The position numbers and the translations under genes are program-made. A DNA stretch of 64,000 bases, taken from the NCBI GenBank assembly GCA_963758335.1, contig CAVWVF010000004.1:1116001-1180000 (forward strand), written 5' to 3'. Positions 35,125 through 43,026 of this stretch are shown here, one piece after another. The notes beneath the pieces are model-generated. The model did no database searches, was not told the origin of the DNA, and saw nothing but the letters and a program-made list of their open reading frames with translations. This DNA is from Roseiarcus sp963758335 (GTDB lineage Bacteria; Pseudomonadota; Alphaproteobacteria; Rhizobiales; Beijerinckiaceae). Every line of letters starts with the position of its first letter. Within the stretch, counting starts at the first letter, position 1.

Positions 35125-35494
35125 GGTCGTCCTCCCGAGACAATATTACAGGCACAAAAATTCGCACTGGCGGCGCCAAAGTTCGCGCGCCGCCGCGCCG
35201 GCGCCCAGGACTCTCCCAGTTGGAGCCATAACGAGAGATCAACAAGCAGGGTGTGAGCTGGATCACAGTTTGAACCGACATTCGCCGGATGCCGCCTCTG
35301 GACGACGGCCAATTTGGCCAGTATTGGCGCAAGCTGCCAGTTCCATAGCGCCCCGACGCGCTCGAAGCGCCCAGCGACGATTGGGATCGGCGCGAAGGTC
35401 GTCGGCCGCGCGCGGTGTCGCATTCGAGATGGCCGAGGTCGCGATTTCGAAGAACCTGTTCGCCGAGATTCTACGAATGACGCTGACGACGACG

Positions 35495-35772
35495 AGCTGA
35501 CCATCGCGTCCAACGCCGCCGCCGGCCTCGTCCGCGCCGGCAAGCTCGACGAGGCCGAGCAGGCCGCCCGCGACCTCCTGGTGCTGTTCCCCGACGTGCA
35601 CGATGGCTACGATCGCCTCGGAATGGTCTACGAGGCCCGTGGCGAGAACCGGCAGGCTGCCGAGTGCTATCGGAAGGTGATCGCGTTCATCGGGGAGCAT
35701 CCCGACGACTACGACCCCAACTTCGAGGACGTGTTCGTCAAGCTCGTGGATCGGCTCGACCCGCCAGTCTGA
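35495..35772 (+). CDS. TPR-domain protein, 5' end missing
   Basis: IASNAAAGLVRAGKLDEAEQ, AARDLLVLFPDVHDGYDRLG and MVYEARGENRQAAECYRKVI are tetratricopeptide repeats; the end is GEHPDDYDPNFEDVFVKLVD. There is no start codon near the beginning of the repeats; the frame is open to 35314 with non-protein sequence. Likely a fragment of a larger TPR protein. Confidence 0.6.
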
Positions 35773-36119
35773 ACCTGATCGTTGCCGTTCGCGCTCCGTG
35801 AGGGCGCCACCCACCGCACCTTCTCAGACCGTGATCAAACCGCCCCGCATATGCCCTGAAATTACGCGCCCAGGGTTACACGCCCGGCGACAACGTCGGC
35901 GTCGTCAGCCGATTGGAATGGCCGAACGCCTTTGACGGCGTGACGGTTTCGGACCTTCGGGCCGTGCAAGCAGGTGAAAGCCAGAACCCTCCCTTGGGTT
36001 TTGGGTCATGAGGGAGCAGAAGGCCCGCGAGAGGGCGCGACTGCAGGCGCGCATCTCGTCCATGATGCTGAGCCATTGCTCCGGCCGAAAGGCGATCACT
36101 GCCCGAGCGAGGAATGAAA
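35773..36119. other. No gene recognised
   Basis: Open frames are shadows. ATGACCCAAAACCCAAGGGA (minus strand, about 36008) begins a small open frame of no known family. Confidence 0.4.
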
Positions 36120-36341
36120 TTATCCTAAAGGCATGTCTGCCCGCATTGCGGGTCTGATGACGTCCATATCAATCTCCTCGATCTCTTGGAGATCGAGCCT
36201 CGTCGCGGCGCCTTCCTCGTCGATGACGACGAACACATTGGCTGTGCTGTCTGGCCGCCGCATGTGTCGCCATGCCGCCCTGGCGGCGGCCTCCGGCGAG
36301 GCTTCTTCCTCGTCGATTTCCCAGATCACTCGGTACTGCAT
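36120..36341 (-). CDS. Small plasmid/phage-type protein
   Basis: ATG 36341 (MQYRVIWEIDEEEASPEAAA), 73 aa; then AWRHMRRPDSTANVFVVIDE, LQEIEEIDMD. The pattern Y.V.WEID....S.EEAA...(8)...RP.S.A.VF.V.DE.G occurs in many small proteins of mobile elements. A GGAG-type site (AAGGAGCC) precedes the start. Function unknown. Confidence 0.7.
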   Translation of the reverse strand: MQYRVIWEIDEEEASPEAAARAAWRHMRRPDSTANVFVVIDEEGAATRLDLQEIEEIDMDVIRPAMRADMPLG

Positions 36342-36399
36342 TGTATGGCTCCTTCTGCCTATGTGCTCTGCCTATGTGCCTAAACCGGACATACCGCCT

Positions 36400-36575
36400 G
36401 CTACCGACAGCTGGGAGGTGAAGCTCTTTGGGCGGGGCGCTCACGGCTCCGCGCCGCAAAAGAGCATCGACCCGATCGTCATGGCCTCTTCGGCGGTGAT
36501 GCGCCTCCAGGGCATAGTGTCGCGCGAGGTGGCGATGACCGATTCGGCGGTGGTGACGGTCGGCACGCTGCGCCC
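36400..36575 (+). pseudogene. M20 amidohydrolase dimerisation-domain fragment
   Basis: DSWEVKLFGRGAHGSAPQKS, IDPIVMASSAVMRLQGIVSR and DSAVVTVGTLR match the lid domain of M20 peptidases/amidohydrolases (hippurate hydrolase type). No metal-binding residues are present. A 60-residue scar. Confidence 0.65.
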
Positions 36576-37009
36576 TCCCCCGCCCACTCAGCCAATCGTG
36601 TCCGCGCCGCCCCAGAAACCGCTCGACACGAACCCGGTCTCCAAGTAAGCCGCGAGAGCTATAACGACGGCCGTGAGAAAGCCGACGACCGACAAGAAGA
36701 TCACAGCGCTTGCGGGGTCAGGCGTGGCAGGCATCGCGCCTCGCTTGTCCGGGCAGCGTGTTTCCGTTCCTTTCTCGACGGGCGAATCACGCCGCGACCA
36801 AAGGTCCGCTCATTCGCTTTCAGCGTCAACGCCCACGGCCGCACTTGTCACCGCTATCCCTCTCCTCCCACAGGACGCCCGCTGCTAAGACGCAGCTTGA
36901 GAACCATAGTTGAGAGTCGGCTCAGGCCGAGGGCGCGATTGCCTCACCTCGGGATGTGCGCCTGCGTCCGTGGCGCGATCATTTCGCGGATTGCCTTCCG
37001 AATGTAGCG
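36576..37009. other. No gene recognised
   Basis: Low-quality open frames only, between the amidohydrolase and resolvase scars. Confidence 0.35.
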
Positions 37010-37150
37010 CGATGGAAGCACGCGCGAGCAACGGTGTGGCTGTCTGCGGCAAGGTCGTGGAGAGCCTGAAGGGCAGGGGCGTCAAGCTCCACCTGCTCGA
37101 CCTGGGCGGCGACATCGCCGGCAATGGCATATCCAAGCTGTCGGGTCATG
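37010..37150 (+). pseudogene. Serine recombinase catalytic-domain fragment
   Basis: KVVESLKGRGVKLHLLDLGG and DIAGNGISKL match the middle of resolvase catalytic domains (L.SRGV.L..LDLGGDVTGNGISKL). The catalytic Ser and the DNA-binding end are absent. Confidence 0.65.
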
Positions 37151-37166
37151 GACGACGAGTTCGCCC

Positions 37167-37328
37167 ATGAGGATGCGAGTAGCTTTCCTCGTATTCTCTT
37201 TCTTGGGTTACGCCTCTATAGCATCGACCTACGCTTCCAAGGCTCTGGGACAATATATAGCGTTATCAATATCTCAACACGGCAGAATGGCCATCAGATC
37301 AGCCACGTGGGCGTGCAGGGCGTCCTGA
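37167..37328 (+). CDS. Possible small exported protein
   Basis: ATG 37167 gives 53 aa with a plausible signal peptide (MRMRVAFLVFSFLGYASIAS, T-Y-A-S) and an AT-richer coding region. The C-terminal part looks less natural. Very weak candidate. Confidence 0.25.
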   Translation: MRMRVAFLVFSFLGYASIASTYASKALGQYIALSISQHGRMAIRSATWACRAS

Positions 37329-37347
37329 GGGGCCAGAGGAGGGCGTG

Positions 37348-37452
37348 ATGATCGGCTATTCGACGGTGTTGGACTGGCACGGCGGGGCCGACCACGGGTG
37401 GTGGGTCGAGCTGATCAAGGATGGCGAGCAGATCGCCTACATGGCCCGGTGA
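37348..37452 (+). CDS. Possible 34-aa ORF
   Basis: ATG 37348 preceded by AGAGGAGGG. MIGYSTVLDWHGGADHGWWV, ELIKDGEQIAYMAR. The good ribosome site and amino acid mix suggest a real small gene or the start of a cut one; no family. Confidence 0.35.
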   Translation: MIGYSTVLDWHGGADHGWWVELIKDGEQIAYMAR

Positions 37453-37760
37453 CCGCGAAGCTGTGCAATCTGGCCATCCCGAGAAGATGGCTTGATTCCT
37501 CAGTTTCACCGTTCGCCAAATGCGAATTCAGGTGGGCGGGAAGCCACTTTTGACATTTTGCCAGTCCGTCCGCTCTCGTCGGTGCCGGAATCCCGGCACA
37601 TCTCCTGGGACCAGAACGCCGACTTTGGACAAAAGGCGCTCTCTGTCAAAATTTGAACGACCACATTGCCGCCCGTTGGGGCCAAAGAGGGGCGTAGGGT
37701 TCAGATGGCCACAACGCATAGCTTCGCGGTCACTGGGCCTGAAACGGGTCGCGGCCTAGA
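37453..37760. other. No gene recognised
   Basis: Frames on both strands are basic and proline-rich; nothing supported. Confidence 0.35.
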
Positions 37761-38153
37761 CTAGGGCGCGCTCTGTCTGCTCTGGCCTGTGTACGATGCG
37801 GGGTCGCCGTCGCCCGCAGGGAGGCCCAGGGGAACGCTAAATTGAATGCGGTTAGTGGCGACGTTTTTGTTTCCTATTTCCCCATGAGCACCCAAGTCAA
37901 ATACAGCGATTTTCAGACCACCGCCCGTTTTGGCAGCCTCAGTAATTTCAGCAGTAACCGCAACGTCGAATTTCACCCAAGTAGCCGTAAACGGACCCTT
38001 GCGGACTACGCCACTATCCGACGGATATTCTATCGCCCCAATCCCCAAAGGAGCGATATTCTTGCCTATATTGGTATCTTTTTGAACATCTATAATTCCG
38101 TCGAGGATGTCACGAAGGGTCTGGGATACAAAGTCTTTCAAGGAAGCAGTCAT
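37761..38153 (-). CDS. Hypothetical protein, trypco2-like beta domain
   Basis: ATG 38153 (MTASLKDFVSQTLRDILDGI) follows GGAGGA at a suitable distance; 130 aa. An N-terminal helix (IIDVQKDTNIGKNIAPLGIG) is followed by FTATWVKFDVAVTAEITEAA, KTGGGLKIAVFDLGAHGEIG and RIQFSVPLGLP. The pattern helix plus 'VxFDVAVT...GGGxxxxxxxxG...NRIxFSVP' is like small beta-sandwich proteins related to the trypsin-co-occurring domain. An upstream in-frame part to 38366 has a membrane helix (GLVLGTAGVLIIFIW) and might belong to it. Less GC-rich than the neighbours. Confidence 0.6.
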   Translation of the reverse strand: MTASLKDFVSQTLRDILDGIIDVQKDTNIGKNIAPLGIGAIEYPSDSGVVRKGPFTATWVKFDVAVTAEITEAAKTGGGLKIAVFDLGAHGEIGNKNVATNRIQFSVPLGLPAGDGDPASYTGQSRQSAP

Positions 38154-38403
38154 GGGCTGGTCCTCCATGTTCAGGCCACCAACTTGATACGGATCAAGGT
38201 CCGGCTTGCGGCGGCCCCAGATGAATATGATCAAAACGCCCGCCGTCCCGAGCACGAGGCCAGCCGCTGGAGCGAAGTCGCTTCGCCAGATCGCCGCCGC
38301 TCTCAACGGTCGCGGCATTGCCACGGCGCGGGGCGGCAAATGGGAAGCGGCAACAGTGCGAAACATTCTTCGCCGAGCCGCATAAAGGGCGGCCGTTACA
38401 GGC

Positions 38404-39110
38404 TCATTTCTTCTTCGGAACCCACTCGCTCACCATCCGCTGGGCCTCTGCGATCTGAGCGCGCGTCATCTTGGCGGCCAGCATATCGCGGTTCCCAGCC
38501 GCTAGATCGCGAGTTGCGGTATCCGTCGCTCGCGACGCCGCCAAGATGAACCACATGTGCGCGATGATATAATCCTGCGCCACGCCCTGGCCCTTGACGT
38601 ACGCCACGCCGAGGTGGATTGCGCGCCGGCGTTCCCTTGGTCGGCGGCCTTGCGGTACCACGCCACGGCCTGCGCGTCGTCCTGCGGCACGCCCCGGCCG
38701 TTGCGGTACATCTCGCCGAGGTTGAACTGCGCGCTGGCCTCCCCCTGGTCGGCGGCCTTGCGGTACCACGCGACAGCCTGCGCGTAGTCCTGCGCCACGC
38801 CTTGGCCGTTTTCGTACATCACGCCGAGGTTGAACTGCGCGTCGGCCTCCCCCTGGTCGGCGGCCTTGCGGAACCAGATCATGGCCTGCGCATAGTCCTG
38901 CGGCACGCCCTGGCCATTTTCGTACATCGCGCCGAGGTTGAACTGCGCGCCGGCGTCCCCCTGGTCGGCGGCCTTGCGGTACCACGCGATGGCCTGCGCA
39001 ATAGTCCTGCGGCACGCCCTGGCCGTTGTCGTAGATCAAGCCGAGGTTGTTCTGCGCGCCGGCGTCCCCCTGGTCGGCGGCCTTGCGGTACCACGCGATG
39101 GCCTGCGCAG
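38404..39110 (-). pseudogene. Sel1-repeat protein, truncated and frameshifted
   Basis: Six or so tandem 36-residue Sel1 repeats: AQAVAWYRKAADQGEASAQF, NLGEMYRNGRGVPQDD and variants, each 108 bp. The C-terminus in another frame is LGVAYVKGQGVAQDYIIAHM, WFILAASRATD, MTRAQIAEAQRMVSEWVPKK. Frameshifts lie near 39003 (extra base in GCAATAG) and near 38620. The N-terminal signal region is missing: the first repeat is cut at 39110, where a serine dehydratase fragment joins. Sel1 proteins are periplasmic or cytosolic scaffolds. Confidence 0.8.
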
Positions 39111-39322
39111 GACGTCGTCCGCAAGGCCTGCATCGAGCGCAACGCCTTCGGCGCGCCGTGAAAGCCATCGCCGCGGCCTCGCTCGCCCTGCACGGCGACG
39201 GCCGCCACCGCGTCTCGCTCGACAGCGTCATCACGACCATGCGCCAGACCGGCGCCGACTTGCAGTCGAAATACAAGGAGACGAGCCTGGGCGGGTTGGC
39301 GGTGAATTTTGTCGAGTGCTGA
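39111..39322 (+). pseudogene. L-serine dehydratase C-terminal fragment
   Basis: VVRKACIERNAFGA, then after a one-base shift VKAIAAASLALHGDGRHRVS, LDSVITTMRQTGADLQSKYK, ETSLGGLAVNFVEC: the last 70 residues of iron-sulphur L-serine ammonia-lyases, with the final Cys-ending motif. Its upstream part is replaced by the Sel1 gene in reverse orientation. Confidence 0.75.
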
Positions 39323-40036
39323 GGGGGGAGTCAGGGATCCTTGGAACCCGGTTTGGGCGACCTGAGGGGCCACGCCTCACAGCCTTGTCGATCATCGCCC
39401 CCGGCACGTCCGGCCCTTACACGCAAGACAAGCCGACATCAGATTGTTGCACTTTGGTTGATACGATAATCAGAGCGAAAATCTGGAAGGGAGAGGCGCC
39501 GATGACTCGTCCGCCGCATCATCCGAGGAGGCGACCTTCATCGCCGCCGCCGCCGCCGATCGACAATACGGATCCGGTGCCGGTCGACGGACCGGAATTT
39601 GCACAACCTCAACCGACCCCCGACCCAAGGCATTTCCGGATTCCCCATCCGTCGGACGCGCAGGCCTACGAGCAGATCGACGCGCTCAACCGCCCCACAG
39701 ACTGGGCCCGATGCCGTTCCCGGCGCCGCGCGGTCTGCCTGAGCCGAGGCTCACTCTGACCCAAGTCCTCGGCCCCAACGGCGACGACGTGGTCAAGCGG
39801 GTCACGCAAACCGGACAACTCGTATTCCACTCGATCGGCGACACCGGGTCGACAAGAGGGCCGGAAAATCAATCGCTGGTCGCAGACAAGATGGCGGCCG
39901 ACTTCGAGGAGGAGGTTTCGGACAACATTCCCCAATTCTTCTTTCACCTTGGCGACGTGATCTACAACTTCGGAGAACGGGAATATTATTACGACCAATT
40001 TTACGAGCCCTACCGCGATTATCCTGCGCCGATCCT

Positions 40037-41347
40037 GGGGATGTCCCGCCGTCTGTTGAAATTGTCGAAGCGGTCGTTGCGCATTGAAATTTACGCTGCC
40101 TCGGTGATTTGAACAAGCGCCTGGTCGGAAGGCGGCTGTTGGCCTTGCTTTGCAAGAGCAGCGCGCAGAGCCGGCAGATGCTTGTATGCCTTCAATCGAC
40201 GGAAGCCCTTGGTTGCTTCCTGCATGGCGGCGGCGGCCCATCGCAGGGCCATCGAGGGCGAGCGCCAGTATTTGACGTTGCGGCAGACCCTGCGCACCGT
40301 GCCCATGACATTCTCGATGATGTTGGTGCAGGCGAGCGAGCGGCGCAGTTCGCGAGGGAGGCGTCGTCCATTTCCCAGGCTTGCCGCAAGACGCGCCGCA
40401 CCGAAGCGTGCATCGATTTGGGCAACCGCTCCAGAATGTTGCGCGCCTTGTGAATCTGGCAACGCTGGATCGCCGCATCGCGTCCAAAGGTGCGGCGGAT
40501 CGCCTTGGACAGCGCCTTCGCGCCATCGATGATGAACAGGCGTCGCACGGTTGGATCGAGTCCGCGCTCGACGAGATTGTCGATGAGCGCCTGCACCGTC
40601 GTGGCGTTTTCGGTCGCGCCCTCGACGAGGCCGAGCGGATGTTTGTCGCCGTTCGCGTCGACGCCAATCGCCGCGACGAGGAGCATATCTTCATCCATGT
40701 GAATGCCGTCGATCTGGATCGCCAGCAGATCGAGATCGTCAAGCCTGGTTTCCATCCACGCCTTCATCCGCGCCGCCGACAACGTCACGAAGCGTCGGGA
40801 GGTCGCCGACTTCGACAGCCCCGCTCCGTCGGACGCCGGAACGTCTCCCTCGGGCAGTCGGACCGAACGCTTGAAACGCCGCGTCGAGACATTGATCAGC
40901 ATCTGGTTCATCGCCCATTTGCCGAGCAAGTCTTCGCTGACGGCGTTCTCCCAACTCGGCAGTACGCGCTCGGCCCCGTCGAGCCCGCGAACCCGTGGAC
41001 GCTCGATCTCGACCTTGCCACCGTGAAAGCCGATCTTGCCCTTGGTCCGCCCCCAGCGGTGCGCCTGGCGTCGCTCACCCCGCTCGTGGCGCTCGCCACA
41101 GGCCGCTGTCGCATCCTGCTCCAGCATCTCGCTCAGCGTCTCGAGCCCGGCGGCAAGACAAAAGCGTTCAAAACTCGCCGACATGCTCGCCAGCGCCTCG
41201 GCCTTCAACGCATAGGTGGGAATCGCGGTCGACGTGGTATGCTTCTTCATGGCGTTGCTTTCCTTTCGTGGAATCAGCACCCCGAGCCTAAAGGCTCAAG
41301 GCGAGCAACGCCGCTCCTCCCTTTTCAACATTCCTCGGGACATCCCC
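40037..41347 (-). mobile_element. IS256-family insertion sequence
   Basis: Ends GGGGATGTCCCG (40037) and CGGGACATCCCC (41347) are inverted repeats. CCGATCCT is duplicated at 40029-40036 and 41348-41355, an 8-bp target duplication as usual for IS256. Deleting the element and one repeat restores the phosphatase frame. Confidence 0.95.
40091..41250 (-). pseudogene. IS256 transposase, one frameshift
   Basis: ATG 41250 (MKKHTTSTAIPTYALKAEAL). ERHERGERRQAHRWGRTKGK, IERPRVRGLDG, LLAIQIDGIHMDEDMLL (Asp), RLFIIDGAKALSKAIRRTFG (Asp), RCQIHKARNILERLP (C/H signature). At about 40350 the frame shifts to RRSLACTNIIENVMGTVRRV (Glu), MALRWAAAAMQEATKGFRRL. The shift falls next to the catalytic Glu, so this copy cannot move itself as read. 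Confidence 0.88.
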
Positions 41348-42204
41348 CCGATCCTGGCGCTGGCCGGCAACCATGACGGGATGGTGGCGCCCGGCAATAC
41401 GACCGCGAGCCTTGCGGCCTTCATCGACAACTTCTGCGCCGAGCATTTCGAGGTGCGGCCGGAGGCGGGCGGACTCTCGCGCACCGTGCAGATCCAGCCC
41501 GGTGTGTTCTTCACCTTCGAGGCGCCGATGCTGCGCATCCTGGCGCTCTACTCGAACGTGTTGGAGGATCCGGGGGTCATCGCCTCCGACCAGATCGGCA
41601 ATTCGCAGCTCGAATATTTGAAGGCCGCGCTTCATCGCGTGAGTACGGAAAAGTTTGGCGGCGCGCTCATCATCGCCCACCATCATCCGGCGTTCACGAT
41701 AGGTTCGAAGCATGGCTGGAGCGAAGACATGCGAAAGCAGATCGATGACATCTGCGCGGACGCCGAGGTGTGGCCGCACGCCGTGCTTTCGGCGCATGCG
41801 CACAATTACCAGCGCTTCACGCGAGTGCATCAGGGGATGGGGATCCCCTATATCGTAGCCGGCAACGGCGGTCACAACATCGCGCGTCTCAAGCGATCGA
41901 AGGACTCTGGCGGCCGGCCGAGACATTCGGCGGACTCTTCCCAGACCGACGGCGCGACACGATATGAATCGCCTTTCCGAGCGCCGACCGTGATCCAGGA
42001 GGCGAGCCGCGGCAACGACCTTGTGCGACTGGAGAACTATGACGACCAGGACTACGGCTACCTCCGCGTCGTCGTGACGAGCGAGCAGCTCAGGATCGAG
42101 TACCATCCGGCCTCGGACACGGGGGCCGCTAAGACGCCGGATGACATCGTCGCGGTGGATCTCAAGGGCCGCAAGCTCGCCGTGCCGACGCCCTGACGTC
42201 GGGT

Positions 42205-43026
42205 CTTGATTGGCCGCTCGGGGCAAAGGCGGAGCTCGAGGTTCTTTACGAGATCGATAACCCGGAACTGCTGACGAGGCTTCGTGAGGCGGAAGCGGCG
42301 CTCGCCGTTGCTTCAGCAGATCTTGCGAACATTGAGGCCGGAACTCGGGCCGAGGATATCGCTCAGCGCAAGGCGGCGGAGGAAAGCGCCGCCGCGCAAC
42401 TGACGCTCGCCCAGCAGACCTATACCCGCGTGAAGGAACTCGCCAACTCCGGAAATGCGCCGCTGCAGCGACTGGACGAAGCGACCAATTCGCTCAAGAC
42501 GGCGCAGAGCGCGGTGGAGCACGCGAAGTTCGCGTACGACGAGGCGGTGGCGGGGCCGACGAAGGAACAGCGCGACATCGCGCGCGCCAATGTCGCCAAG
42601 GCGCAGGCTTCGATCAATTCGATCCGCGCGCAGGTCGACGAGCTTGTCGTGAAGGCGCCGATCGCTGCCCAAGTCTACGAGATCGGCGCGGAGCTGGGAG
42701 AATACGTATCGCCAGGTGTTCCGCTGCTTTCGTTGGTCGACCTCAGCGACGTCTGGTTGCGCTTTGATCTGCGCGAAGATCTCGTGAAGCGCATCGCGGT
42801 GGGGGACAAGGTCAGGATGCGTGCGCCGGCGCTCGGCGACGAGCCGATCGTTGCAGAGGTCAAATTCATCGTGCCAAAGGGCGAATATGCCGGGTGGCGC
42901 GCCACGCGCGCCACGGGCGACTTCGACCTCAGAACCTTCGAGGTGCGCGCCTACCCCACTCCCCCTATTCCGGGGCTGCGGCCGGGAATGAGCGTCTACG
43001 TGACCGTCCCGACGAGCGCGCGATGA
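42205..43026 (+). CDS. HlyD-family membrane-fusion protein, 5'-truncated
   Basis: The frame starts without a start codon near 42205: AELEVLYEIDNPELLTRLRE, then a long coiled coil (AAQLTLAQQTYTRVKELANS, DEATNSLKTAQSAVEHAKFA), VDELVVKAPIAAQVYEIGAE (second lipoyl half) and LGEYVSPGVPLLSLVDLSDV, GLRPGMSVYVTVPTSAR. The membrane anchor and first lipoyl half are missing, cut where the phosphatase ends. An internal ATG at 42430 could only make a fragment. The stop overlaps the permease start, so the two were one export operon. Confidence 0.8.
   Translation, partial: LDWPLGAKAELEVLYEIDNPELLTRLREAEAALAVASADLANIEAGTRAEDIAQRKAAEESAAAQLTLAQQTYTRVKELANSGNAPLQRLDEATNSLKTAQSAVEHAKFAYDEAVAGPTKEQRDIARANVAKAQASINSIRAQVDELVVKAPIAAQVYEIGAELGEYVSPGVPLLSLVDLSDVWLRFDLREDLVKRIAVGDKVRMRAPALGDEPIVAEVKFIVPKGEYAGWRATRATGDFDLRTFEVRAYPTPPIPGLRPGMSVYVTVPTSAR

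Larger units (their letters stand above)
39502..42196 (+). pseudogene. Metallophosphoesterase interrupted by IS256
   Basis: ATG 39502 follows GGGAGAGG. The N-terminus (MTRPPHHPRRRPSSP) leads to DALNRPTDWA; one base is lost near 39705; then MPFPAPRGLPEPRLTL, LVFHSIGDTGSTRGPENQSL (GDTG metal site), NIPQFFFHLGDVIYNFGERE (GDV). Coding stops at 40036 at IS256 and resumes at 41356 in frame: ILALAGNHDGM (GNHD), ALIIAHHHPAFTIGS, VLSAHAHNYQRFTRVHQG (GHxH-like), IVAGNGGHN. It ends LKGRKLAVPTP at 42196. Calcineurin-type phosphatase, about 470 aa without the IS. Inactive unless the IS leaves precisely and the frameshift is an error. Confidence 0.85.

Noticed and set aside
38557..39161. Plus-strand ORF of 180 aa with repeats (HALAVFVHHAEVELRV)
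   Set aside because: It is the complement of the Sel1 repeats, so its periodicity is secondary.
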